Assembly (NCBI RefSeq): GCF_005885635.1
Contig: NZ_VATY01000001.1
Location: 1 to 64,000, forward strand
Reading direction: 5' to 3'
Length of the DNA stretch: 64,000 bases
DNA from: Maribacter algarum (ex Zhang et al. 2020)
GTDB lineage: Bacteria; Bacteroidota; Bacteroidia; Flavobacteriales; Flavobacteriaceae
A program made the translations under genes and the position numbers. Below the pieces are notes generated by a model. It worked only from the letters and a program-made list of their open reading frames with translations. It did not search any database and was not told where the DNA came from. Below, piece after piece: positions 34,729 to 43,462 of this stretch (the first letter of the stretch is position 1; each line of letters begins with the position of its first letter).

Positions 34729-35736
34729 ATGAAACAATCGTCTAATAATCCAAGTTCCAATAAATTGAATTCGGGAATTTCTGAGTCTGATATAGAATAT
34801 GCTGTTTCGAAATCTGGCTATCCTTTACAAACTGTGATATCTGACAAGCTAAGAAATCAATTTATGATTAAGGAAGAATGGAGTTTTTTAGATTTGAAGA
34901 CTAAAGAAATAAGAGCCATTGATATATTAGCTGAATTACTCCTTTGGGATTTTGAAAAAGGACAACCAAGAGTAAGGCCTCAGCTTAACTTATTAATTGA
35001 ATGTAAACAATCAGAGTTACCTTATGTCTTTTTTCTATCCAATCAACAAACCAAAACTCAAGACTATCCTGTTATTGGTGGATTATTTAATAAAGGAGTT
35101 ACATTAAGCACAGATGATACAGGCTCTACTTTTTCTTATTCACTAAAACAATTACTAGATATAGACAAACACGAATTTTTCAGTGCTGCTCCAACTTGTG
35201 TTACATTTTCAAAATGCGTTCGAAAAGGTAAAAATATTGTTTTGTCAGGTACAGATGGTTATCAAAACATTGTACTTCCCATCATTTCTTCATTACACGA
35301 TTACAAGGAAACTGAAAAACCAAAAGAGACTGCACTATATTTTGATGCTCATATTACTTTTGGTATTGGAGTTTTAGATGCTCCTATGATTGGAATAACA
35401 GTAAATGAAAATGGGCACGACCAAGAGCTCATACCTTGGGTGAGAGTATTTAGGCACGAATCATTTGAGAATGAAGACTCAAGTGAACGAAAAAAACTCT
35501 ATGCAATTGATTTAATTCATAAGGACTTTTTGGATACATTCATAAACCAACATCTTCTTCCATTTGCAGAGGATTTCTCAGAAAAGATAAAGAAACATCA
35601 TATTGTTATTGCAACTGGAAAAGGATTCGCAAAAGGATTAGACGAAAACTCTTGGGAAAATGTGGAGCCAAGGCTTGAAAAGGGTAAGATTCCGAAATTT
35701 TTAATAGGAAAAAACCCTTTTAAAAACAATAAGTAA
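34729..35736 (+). CDS. Putative PD-(D/E)xK nuclease-fold protein, stand-alone
   Basis: I prefer the ATG at 34729 (335 residues), because the upstream GTG at 34714 has no better ribosome binding site. The N-terminal region reads KEEWSFLDLKTKEIRAIDI and then NLLIECKQSE. The Asp at residue 65 and the E91-x-K93 pair fit the D...ExK core of PD-(D/E)xK nucleases, with Glu49/Trp51 before it. The C-terminal half has no motif I recognise. It has no methylase or other partner and no mobile gene beside it. A stand-alone defence or DNA-repair nuclease is possible. Confidence 0.5.
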   Translation: MKQSSNNPSSNKLNSGISESDIEYAVSKSGYPLQTVISDKLRNQFMIKEEWSFLDLKTKEIRAIDILAELLLWDFEKGQPRVRPQLNLLIECKQSELPYVFFLSNQQTKTQDYPVIGGLFNKGVTLSTDDTGSTFSYSLKQLLDIDKHEFFSAAPTCVTFSKCVRKGKNIVLSGTDGYQNIVLPIISSLHDYKETEKPKETALYFDAHITFGIGVLDAPMIGITVNENGHDQELIPWVRVFRHESFENEDSSERKKLYAIDLIHKDFLDTFINQHLLPFAEDFSEKIKKHHIVIATGKGFAKGLDENSWENVEPRLEKGKIPKFLIGKNPFKNNK

Positions 35737-35936
35737 AGCACATAACAATCTATATAAAAAATAGCGCAAGTTGTTGCTAACACGATGGTTTGGACATTTT
35801 TGGAAAGTCGCCAAATTTTTAAATTTGACGATTTCCGATAAAAAAACAAATAGTAAAATTTAAAAATTCGGCTTGTGTTAATCAGAAAAGTAACAGCTTA
35901 TTTTCAGCGCAACTTTTCATATACGGAGCCGTAGCC

Positions 35937-35975
35937 AAAAAAAAGACCAGAAAATAAATTCTGGCCTCTTTTTTT
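35937..35975. terminator. Terminator hairpin between convergent genes
   Basis: An A-rich arm ending GACCAGAA and TTCTGGCCTCTTTTTTT form a stem with a small bulge, followed by a T run. It lies after the nuclease-like gene and before the end of the tail-fibre operon, serving both directions. Confidence 0.7.
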
Positions 35976-35992
35976 AATAAAGCATTGGTCGG

Positions 35993-36580
35993 TTATTTCG
36001 TTTTCTTGTTTTCTTCTCTGAAGTATTTAATATACCCTACAATTTCCTTTGTACGTCTTAGGTAGTCTTCAAAGATATCGGGTCTATAAACATTGGGCTT
36101 TCCATCAATGATGCTTGTAATGTTCGGGTCAAAAAAAGCGTAGGTATAAAAAGCAGCCGTAACTATTTCATCGGTCGGCACAAGCTTGTCATACGCATAA
36201 ATGTAACGAAGAATGGTCTCCTTATTTTCTGGGTACATATGTATCATTTGCCAATAGGCCTTCTGTAAATCTAAGGTACTCAGACTCTCTTTGACATCAA
36301 TAAAAGTATAAACATCTTTGTAAACAGCTGATCGATAAGCGCTATCACGTATTAATTTCTGAGCTTCCTCACTAAAAATCATTTTTTCATCGGTAACGAC
36401 AACTCCGGGTTCCACCAAATTTTTAAGCCACACTTTCATTTTTTGTTCCTTATCGTACATTTTTAAAGCCTCAGCCTGACTTAAGGTTACCGTTCCTTCT
36501 TGTTGCTGAGCTGGTACCTGTAACACGAGTAGCATAGTGAATGCTACCACGTATGAGCAGTACTTACTTACCTTTAACAT
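35993..36580 (-). CDS. Small secreted protein at the end of the tail-fibre-like operon
   Basis: The 195-residue protein has a signal peptide (YVVAFTMLLVLQVPAQQQ) and a mostly helical, charged body (DLQKAYWQMIHMYPENKETI, VYRPDIFEDYLRRTKEIVGY). I recognise no family. Its start overlaps the last codons of the 733-residue tail-fibre-like gene by 17 bases, so the two are translationally coupled. A role as accessory factor in export or assembly is possible but not shown. Confidence 0.6.
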   Translation of the reverse strand: MLKVSKYCSYVVAFTMLLVLQVPAQQQEGTVTLSQAEALKMYDKEQKMKVWLKNLVEPGVVVTDEKMIFSEEAQKLIRDSAYRSAVYKDVYTFIDVKESLSTLDLQKAYWQMIHMYPENKETILRYIYAYDKLVPTDEIVTAAFYTYAFFDPNITSIIDGKPNVYRPDIFEDYLRRTKEIVGYIKYFREENKKTK

Positions 36581-38765
36581 AATTACTTCTTTTTTGAGTT
36601 TGTAATTCTATTTTCACAGCGATTTCATCAAGTAACTTCTCAAGTTCGTCTACCTGCTTATCTAATTGTTGCTGTTGCTTTTTCAATTTTTTGGTAGACC
36701 TCATCCAGTCTCCATTTTGGAGTCCTACGACGGTATTCACCATTTTTGGTCCTTCTTTTGGTCGATTCTCCCATGAACGACCCACGGCCAATTGATAGTC
36801 TTGCGTACGCATATTTTCAGGGTGTACCGCTTTACCATAGCCCTTGATAACCGTATCTGCAACGATATAGTCTCCACTGCGAACGGGGCCAACAACCTTG
36901 GCCGGTACTTGGCCTATAAACGCGACAGTATTTCCCAAGTAAGCGTTTCGCTCCTGTGGAGCATTCCCCATTACGATGGGTTTGTGGGAAACCACCATCA
37001 GTTGCTCGGCACCTTCAAGGTTTTTACTTATTCTACCGGCTCTGACCGCAACAATATCACCTGCGGTAAGGTATTCGGTAATATCTTCACGTTCTAACCA
37101 TTCGGCATAATCTCCGTTTCCAGAAGAATACTCCACTCCTATATGATTGTATTCATCTATCAAATTTGAAATCTCCACCACACCAGACACAAAAGCATCT
37201 AATTTGTCGATGCCTATAAAACTAGCCGTCACATTAAGAACATAGAGATTATCCAATAGGGTATTGTTTCTAAAATCAACCACAGATTGTGCCTTAATCG
37301 CACCGGTTTGTCGACCATCTTTATCTTCAAAGGTCATGTATTGATTTTCCTCGGTCAATGAATTTACCACGGAATTAGCCCGAAAAACAGGAAAGGCAAT
37401 ACTATCACCTGTAACAGAAGGAATAAAAGGTATTGCTGGAACCAATTCGGTATCAGCAGGAACAAAAGTGATCTCTGGTATATAAATTTCTGGTATTGAA
37501 AGGCTTGGCACATCGGCACAAACGCGCCAAGGTGGTACACACCAGCTACTACAACCGCCAAAAAAACAAATTCTAAAACAAGCTTGTGGCGTACAACCAC
37601 TTAAACCTGGAAAGAAAGTAATGGGATCCAAAAGATTTACACGTGGTGATTGTATTTGTGCAGATGTTATAGGTAGATGCAAGACCTCTCTATTAAGGTT
37701 ATCGATTAGCAAATTTGTCAAGCTTATCATTGACTCTGCAATTAATTCAGCAGGCACTACGTTCATTAAATCTTGTATTTCAAATGTTCCACCATCGAGC
37801 CAAGACCTTACCTGACCAGTAGGGCCATCCAACAAGGTGGTTACCGGGTTATCGAGGTTTAGATAATCACTACCATTCCATGCTCCGTGGGTTTTTCCTA
37901 ATTTAATAACAAGTCCATCACCATCTTCACCGTTCAAGTTTTCCATGACGGCTATGAATTCATCTTGGTTACTTTGAATAGCCAAGGTATGGGTGCGGAC
38001 ACTGTCTAGAATGGCGCTACCATTTACTTGCAATGTATTATCTATTAGGACACTTTCATTTACGTTCAAATTTCCGCCAAGGTCGGTAGCACTCGTATTG
38101 GCTACGGTTAGTGCCTCATTCAGGTTGGTTGCACCATCAACTTGAAGCGTACCACTCAGTTCAGTGCGGCTTCCGTTTGCGACCAGAACATCGTTGTTCA
38201 GACTGGCGTCGCCATCCAGTTCGAGGGTCCCGGTAAATTTTGTTGCTGCTTCGTTGGCTACCTCAAGGGAATTGTTCAATAACAAGGTGCCATCCAATTC
38301 AAAATCATTTTGAAAATTAGTTGCGCCATCTACACTCATATCTCCCGTGGCCAATACATCTCTATGATAGGCATGTGGGGTAAACAATATGGGCTTTTCT
38401 TCAAAGTCTACCATACCTTCCCCTATGTCGATTTCAACCTTTAAATTCTTGGGTTCTCCATACCATAAAATCTCGGTGTATACCCCTGATAACGGATTTC
38501 CTTTTCCAATCATCAAATGGAACATACCTTCGGCATCGGTCATCGTTTCATGAACTTCTTGATACTCAATGGTTTCTGTTTCGTCAGATATGGTAAATTG
38601 GACAGTAATGTTAGCATTCTGAAGCACGTTATCGCTAAGATCTACACCCGGAATTTCAGATATCGCCGGGCCAATAACCACGGCCTGATAACTCATACCA
38701 TCGGTCTGTGCTAAACCTAGTGTTACGCAAAAGAAAAAGGTGATTATCGATATAATTCTTACCAT
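36564..38765 (-). CDS. Tail-fibre-like surface protein of 733 residues (copy 2)
   Basis: After a signal peptide (to about residue 19), an N-terminal domain (YQAVVIGPAISEIPGVDLSD, about 20-135) leads into repeats of about 30 residues at 140-265, with the pattern LSGTLQVDGATNLNEALTVA. A middle part contains a Cys-rich stretch (GCTPQACFRICFFGGCSSWC). The C-terminal domain (GDYAEWLER near 550, GDIVAVRAGRI, IVADTVIKGYGKAVHPENM) resembles the end domain of phage and S74/G2-type fibres. The last 45 residues form a coiled coil (KKLKKQQQQLDKQVDELEKL). A trimeric surface fibre is inferred. Confidence 0.6.
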   Translation of the reverse strand: MVRIISIITFFFCVTLGLAQTDGMSYQAVVIGPAISEIPGVDLSDNVLQNANITVQFTISDETETIEYQEVHETMTDAEGMFHLMIGKGNPLSGVYTEILWYGEPKNLKVEIDIGEGMVDFEEKPILFTPHAYHRDVLATGDMSVDGATNFQNDFELDGTLLLNNSLEVANEAATKFTGTLELDGDASLNNDVLVANGSRTELSGTLQVDGATNLNEALTVANTSATDLGGNLNVNESVLIDNTLQVNGSAILDSVRTHTLAIQSNQDEFIAVMENLNGEDGDGLVIKLGKTHGAWNGSDYLNLDNPVTTLLDGPTGQVRSWLDGGTFEIQDLMNVVPAELIAESMISLTNLLIDNLNREVLHLPITSAQIQSPRVNLLDPITFFPGLSGCTPQACFRICFFGGCSSWCVPPWRVCADVPSLSIPEIYIPEITFVPADTELVPAIPFIPSVTGDSIAFPVFRANSVVNSLTEENQYMTFEDKDGRQTGAIKAQSVVDFRNNTLLDNLYVLNVTASFIGIDKLDAFVSGVVEISNLIDEYNHIGVEYSSGNGDYAEWLEREDITEYLTAGDIVAVRAGRISKNLEGAEQLMVVSHKPIVMGNAPQERNAYLGNTVAFIGQVPAKVVGPVRSGDYIVADTVIKGYGKAVHPENMRTQDYQLAVGRSWENRPKEGPKMVNTVVGLQNGDWMRSTKKLKKQQQQLDKQVDELEKLLDEIAVKIELQTQKRSNYVKGK

Positions 38766-38769
38766 AGGT

Positions 38770-40914
38770 CTACTCTTCTTCGTTTAACACTGAAAGATTA
38801 TCTGCTTTTTTACTCAGTTGACGAACCCTAGCCTCAATTGTATTGAATTTCGCTTCATATGTTCGTTGTTTTCGCTCCAATTTCATCATGATTTTTGCCC
38901 AATCACCATTGTGAACGCCAACAACCGTGTTGACCATTTTTGGACCTTCGATTGGTTTCTCTTCCCAAGATCTCCCTACCGCAAGCATATGGTCTTTCGA
39001 AGTCATGTTTTCAGGATGTACGGCTTTTCCATATCCTTTGATTTCAGAATTAGCAACGATATAATCGCCACTGCGCACAGCGCCCATTACCTTGACAGGA
39101 ACTTGCCCCATAAAGGCTACATTATTCCCTTTATATTCTTCAACTTCTTCTGGCATATTTCCTAAAATAATTGGTTTATGGGATACGACCATTATCTGTT
39201 CTACCTCGGTTAAATCGCGTGTGATTTTTCCTCCTTTTACCGCTACAATATCACCTGCGGTAAGGTATTCACTGATATCAGAACGCTCCAACCATTCAGC
39301 ATAATCGCCATGACCCGAAGCATATTCTACGCCAATATGATTGTGTAAATCGACCCAGTTTGAGATTTCGACCGTTCCTGAAGTGAAACCATCCAATAAA
39401 TCGATACCTATAAAACCAGAAACTACATTTAGAAGATAAACGTTATCTAAAATCGTATTATCCCTAAAATTTTGTACCGATTGTGCCCGTATTGAACCTG
39501 TTACCCTCCCATCCATATCTTGGAAAGTAACGTATTCATTTTCTTCGGTCAACGAATTGGTAACCGAGGTGGCACTTAGGTTTGGAACTGAAAAATCGAA
39601 ACCGTTTCCTATAGGTATCTTGGGTATTTCCGGTAATATGGTAAATTCTGGGTTGATATCGGTTTCAGGCACGGTTATTTCAGGAATAGTAATTCGCGGT
39701 ATAGATCCTAAAGGACCCAAACCGACTCCAGGAAAAATGGTGGTTCTCGGGAATAAATTTGTTCTTGGTATGGTCAATGCAGGAAACTTTTTTGGTAAAC
39801 CCAATCCATCGTTCATCGCCTCGAACAGCTCATTGGTTATCGCGACCATTGCCTCAGCAATCATTTCGGGACCCATTAAGCCAAGCATTTCCTCTGGTGA
39901 AAAGCCTTTTGTTCCGTCCAGCCAACCTCTAACGGTACTTGTTGGCCCATCTAAAACTGATAATGCGGGGTTTTCGGCATATAGATATGCACTTCCGTCC
40001 CATGCTCCGTGCGTTCTACCCAATTTTATTAATAAACCATCACCATCTGCTCCATTTAGATTTTCAAATGTAGCCACGTGGCCAGGCTGATCACTTTGCA
40101 CGGTAATCATTTGGGTTGATATATCGTCGATGGTCGCTAAGTTGTTTACGGTAAGAGTACTATCCATTTGGGTAGCTCCCGCAACAGTTAAAGTACCGGT
40201 AAGTTCTGTAGCACTTTCATTAGCCACATTCAAATCATCGTTTAAGTCAGTGGTCCCAACTACATTCAATGTACCCGAAAGCTCAGTGGCGCTTCCGTTG
40301 GTAACAGCTAGTGCGTCGTTCATAGTGGTGGTACCATCAACGGTTAAACTACCCGTCAAGCGTGTTTCACTACCATTGGCGACGGTTAGTGTATTATTTA
40401 ATAAGGTGTGGCCATCGACTTCTAAATCTCCGTTTAAATCTGTTCGTCCTTCTACCGTTAAATCACCCGTAGCTATAATATCCCTGTGATAGGCATGAGG
40501 AGTAAACATCAACTCTTGTCCTCCCATATCAATATAACCATCTCCTAAATCCACCTCAACTCCAAGTTGTTTTGGGTCACCGTCCCACACAATTTCGGTA
40601 TAGATACCCACTTGTGGAGTACCCTTTCCGATAATCAGGTGAACCATTCCATAGGCATCTGTTGAAGCAAGATGTACTTCTTGATAGTCCATCACACCAG
40701 AATCATCCGTTATGGTAAAGCGCATGGGTACCTCAGAACGTGCCAAGATATCACCTGGAACATCACGTCCGGGAATCTCATGTACCGATGGCCCGATAAT
40801 CACCGCTTGATAACTGATTCCATCGGTTTGGGCTGCAGCAAATGCAAAGCAGAAAAAGACCAGTAGCAACGCTATGGCCCTTCGATTGACTTTAAAGGTA
40901 TTATGGTTGTTCAT
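38770..40914 (-). CDS. Tail-fibre-like surface protein of 714 residues (copy 1)
   Basis: This is a paralog of the downstream gene with the same order of parts: signal peptide, N-terminal domain (YQAVIIGPSVHEIPGRDVPG), about four repeats of about 30 residues (for example TELTGTLTVAGATQMDSTLT, about 150-265), a central region, a C-terminal domain with GDYAEWLER near residue 535, and a short coiled coil. The central part is Pro/Ile/Thr-rich and lacks the Cys cluster of copy 2. Its stop is 4 bases before the next start. The pair may form homo- or heterotrimers. Confidence 0.6.
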   Translation of the reverse strand: MNNHNTFKVNRRAIALLLVFFCFAFAAAQTDGISYQAVIIGPSVHEIPGRDVPGDILARSEVPMRFTITDDSGVMDYQEVHLASTDAYGMVHLIIGKGTPQVGIYTEIVWDGDPKQLGVEVDLGDGYIDMGGQELMFTPHAYHRDIIATGDLTVEGRTDLNGDLEVDGHTLLNNTLTVANGSETRLTGSLTVDGTTTMNDALAVTNGSATELSGTLNVVGTTDLNDDLNVANESATELTGTLTVAGATQMDSTLTVNNLATIDDISTQMITVQSDQPGHVATFENLNGADGDGLLIKLGRTHGAWDGSAYLYAENPALSVLDGPTSTVRGWLDGTKGFSPEEMLGLMGPEMIAEAMVAITNELFEAMNDGLGLPKKFPALTIPRTNLFPRTTIFPGVGLGPLGSIPRITIPEITVPETDINPEFTILPEIPKIPIGNGFDFSVPNLSATSVTNSLTEENEYVTFQDMDGRVTGSIRAQSVQNFRDNTILDNVYLLNVVSGFIGIDLLDGFTSGTVEISNWVDLHNHIGVEYASGHGDYAEWLERSDISEYLTAGDIVAVKGGKITRDLTEVEQIMVVSHKPIILGNMPEEVEEYKGNNVAFMGQVPVKVMGAVRSGDYIVANSEIKGYGKAVHPENMTSKDHMLAVGRSWEEKPIEGPKMVNTVVGVHNGDWAKIMMKLERKQRTYEAKFNTIEARVRQLSKKADNLSVLNEEE

Positions 40915-40947
40915 TTTAGTGGGTAGTTGGTGGTTATTTTGTGGCGA

Positions 40948-41580
40948 TTATTCTATTACGATTCGAAGGCCTAGGCCTATATTGTGACTCGAAATACGAA
41001 GGTCTTCAAGGTTTCCTCCAAATGATGTCACAACATTTGGAGACCAGGTTTTTCCATACATGTATTGCACGTAAAAGCTTAGATATCGATATATTAAATA
41101 TGAGAATCCACCACCAAAACGTGTATCTAACACAGTTTTATTAAACTCATCGACATCTCTCAAGTTGATGACCTGATTATTGATGGTCTGATTACCCTGT
41201 ACCATAAAGGCTAAGGTCAACTGGCCTTTTACATAAAATGCAAAATCTCCAGCCTTGATTATCTCATAGTCCAGCGAACCGTTGAAGTCGATGTAATTAA
41301 CATCCCATTGCATGAAATTTCCGAGTCCGTCGTCACTTCCAATGGCGCCGTAGCCGGAAAGTGAAATCCCTGTTGATGCATATAGATTATCAAATAAGAT
41401 TCCGTTTCGATAGCCAAATGCAATGTAATGGTTGGCATTGGGTTGAAGGTTCTCCAACTGATTACCCTGGGAGTCGGTAAAATCAAAGGAAGCAAAGGTC
41501 TTTCCTGATTCGAGATATACCTCTTGACCAACTGCGGGTATTGTTACAAGTAGAAATATGATGAGTAAAAATTTATTCAT
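40948..41580 (-). CDS. Outer-membrane beta-barrel protein, 210 residues
   Basis: A signal peptide (MNKFLLIIFLLVTIPAVGQ) is followed by amphipathic strands typical of a small 8-stranded barrel (YIAFGYRNGILFDNLYASTG, FGGGFSYLIYRYLSFYVQYM, NIGLGLRIVIE at the end). It lies 2 bases after the stop of the upstream T9SS-sorted gene and 33 bases before the fibre genes. An anchor or porter for the fibre proteins is possible from the operon order. Confidence 0.7.
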   Translation of the reverse strand: MNKFLLIIFLLVTIPAVGQEVYLESGKTFASFDFTDSQGNQLENLQPNANHYIAFGYRNGILFDNLYASTGISLSGYGAIGSDDGLGNFMQWDVNYIDFNGSLDYEIIKAGDFAFYVKGQLTLAFMVQGNQTINNQVINLRDVDEFNKTVLDTRFGGGFSYLIYRYLSFYVQYMYGKTWSPNVVTSFGGNLEDLRISSHNIGLGLRIVIE

Positions 41581-41582
41581 GT

Positions 41583-42083
41583 TTATCGCTTTATAATATT
41601 TACTTTGAATTGTTTGCTACCCGTCACGATTCGCATTGCGTAGGTCGAACTTGAAAGCGCATTTAAATCTAGTGTGATTTCTTGCTGTGGTTTTTGTTCA
41701 TCAATGAATACCAACCTGCCCATCATATCATATATTGATATGAAAATGTTGTCATCAATGTCTTCATTAAATTTGACATTCAACTCACTATGAATTGGGT
41801 TTGGATAAATAACAGCATCTAAGTCTGATTCTGTAACGATAAGTTTGCTGACCTTAAGACCAGACTGAATAAAGCCTTGTCTTACCTCAACGCCGTTTAC
41901 TTGAGAAGTCCCGATAACACTTGATTGGCCTATACTTTGTTGTACAAGAAAGGCTCCATCCTTTTCGGATAATTGTTTTGAAAACCCCGAGGTGCTAAGT
42001 GTAGATCTTAGAAGTTCTTGTGCTCTGCAATTGGCAATAACACATAAAAAGAAACCTAGGGACAATAGGTTGATTTTAGTCAT
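41583..42083 (-). CDS. Short protein with T9SS type A sorting domain
   Basis: The 166-residue protein has a signal peptide and, from about residue 85, a T9SS type A C-terminal domain (YPNPIHSELNVKF, SIYDMMGRLVF, SSSTYAMRIVTGSKQFKVNI). Before it is a conserved-looking start (FLVQQSIGQSSVIGT, VRQGFIQSGL) found in short flavobacterial T9SS proteins. It heads the five-gene operon that encodes the barrel and the two fibre-like proteins. The cargo part is only about 60 residues. Confidence 0.8.
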   Translation of the reverse strand: MTKINLLSLGFFLCVIANCRAQELLRSTLSTSGFSKQLSEKDGAFLVQQSIGQSSVIGTSQVNGVEVRQGFIQSGLKVSKLIVTESDLDAVIYPNPIHSELNVKFNEDIDDNIFISIYDMMGRLVFIDEQKPQQEITLDLNALSSSTYAMRIVTGSKQFKVNIIKR

Positions 42084-42360
42084 TTGGCTGGTTGTGAGTA
42101 CTTTAGCTATTTAAACGACAAAATAACCCTAAACATTTGGTCTTAAATAAAGAATGTTGTGTGAAGCCTGTGTTTTGTTGTGTATGATCGATAAAACGTC
42201 ATTTGTTTAGAGCAAATACAATAATCTAAGGAGGAAGTAATTCATTTTCAATGGTTTAGTGTTCCCTAAGTTATAAGTTTAAAATTTAAAGAAAATCCTC
42301 ACTTCTCAAAGACCTAAATAAACTTCTGACATACTGAGGATTTCTGTTTGTTGCATTGAG

Positions 42361-43248
42361 CTAGGGTAGGATATTATTTTCCCTAATTCGTTTCCGTAAC
42401 TCTGTCAATTCCGGAAACTCATACATGAGTTGGATTTTTTGTCCAACAACCGAATTTCGAGTTTCAACATCAGACTGAACGACGAAGGTGGCAAAAACCT
42501 CGGCAATATCTTCTCTGGGACTTGTGGCGGCATATTCAGAAATAAAACGGTCACTATACTTTGTGTAGAAAGAAGATTTGGCAGCTATCGTTTCTTCAAG
42601 AGCATTAAACTCCTCTTCAATATCTAGCCAAAAACTATTGTAAAATGTACTGATATAGGAGTTAGCTTTTGAACAACCTTTATTGACATAGTAATTTGTA
42701 CAATTATTCGGGATAACGCCGGCTGTAAGTTGTTCATTATTTAAAGTCAAAATATGTCCGAACTCATGAATGATGGTGAAAACAAGGTCATCTTCAAAAT
42801 CGAAACCCTTCTCGTAAGCATAGTCGATGGCTATTGCGAATTGCCATTTTGATAAGTTATTGATGGTTGGATCTACAAAACCCGAGGTTTTCGTTTTTTC
42901 ACCATGGTAAATCAAAAACTGACTCATCTTAGAACGATAATCTGGCGGAATTATCTTTTTTACTAGCTCCCAAAGTTCTTGATGTTTGGCTATATCATTT
43001 TGGAATTCAATTAATTCCCCTTCAACTTCATAGTCTTGAATCTTTATAATATCTTCACCTTCGACTTGGTACAGTGTGATTTTGTCTTCTTGATTTGATG
43101 TTTTGGGTTCCGAGGAATTATCAGAGAATTCAGAAGTGTTTTCTTGCTCAATGGGCAATTCAGGTGGTTCATAATAATCACAGGAATTTATGGAGAGCAT
43201 TATGGTATACACCATAGCCAAACCAACCAGTTTTCTGGTAGTCTTCAT
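42361..43248 (-). CDS. Lipoprotein with zincin-type metallopeptidase motif
   Basis: The 295-residue protein has a lipobox (LSINSC, Cys about 23) and an acidic Ser/Glu-rich linker. A zinc-peptidase motif HEFGHILTLN lies near residues 159-168 (HExxH), with a possible third ligand in the downstream region EEEFNALEETIA. The active site would face the periplasm or cell exterior. The family is putative gluzincin-like. The short helical C terminus (LRKRIRENNILP) lacks a T9SS signal. Confidence 0.7.
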   Translation of the reverse strand: MKTTRKLVGLAMVYTIMLSINSCDYYEPPELPIEQENTSEFSDNSSEPKTSNQEDKITLYQVEGEDIIKIQDYEVEGELIEFQNDIAKHQELWELVKKIIPPDYRSKMSQFLIYHGEKTKTSGFVDPTINNLSKWQFAIAIDYAYEKGFDFEDDLVFTIIHEFGHILTLNNEQLTAGVIPNNCTNYYVNKGCSKANSYISTFYNSFWLDIEEEFNALEETIAAKSSFYTKYSDRFISEYAATSPREDIAEVFATFVVQSDVETRNSVVGQKIQLMYEFPELTELRKRIRENNILP

Positions 43249-43462
43249 AAGTAGGGTCTTAAAGATTCAGGACTTACAAAATATAATTGTAAGATTTTAC
43301 TTACTTATAACGAAGATTAAACTGTATTATTTTAAACTCCTTTTATTCTAGCCTACACTAGACGTGAGAGTTTTATTTTTCCATTACCCAAATTCATACT
43401 TCCGACAATTTCGTTATCTTTTCCCCTTGAAACTTCTGTCTCGAAACCAAAGACCTAATACT

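Noticed and set aside
35993-42083. Prophage or contractile injection system
   Set aside because: Only fibre-like genes are present. Capsid, portal, terminase, sheath, tube, baseplate and ATPase genes are all missing, and signal peptides are present.
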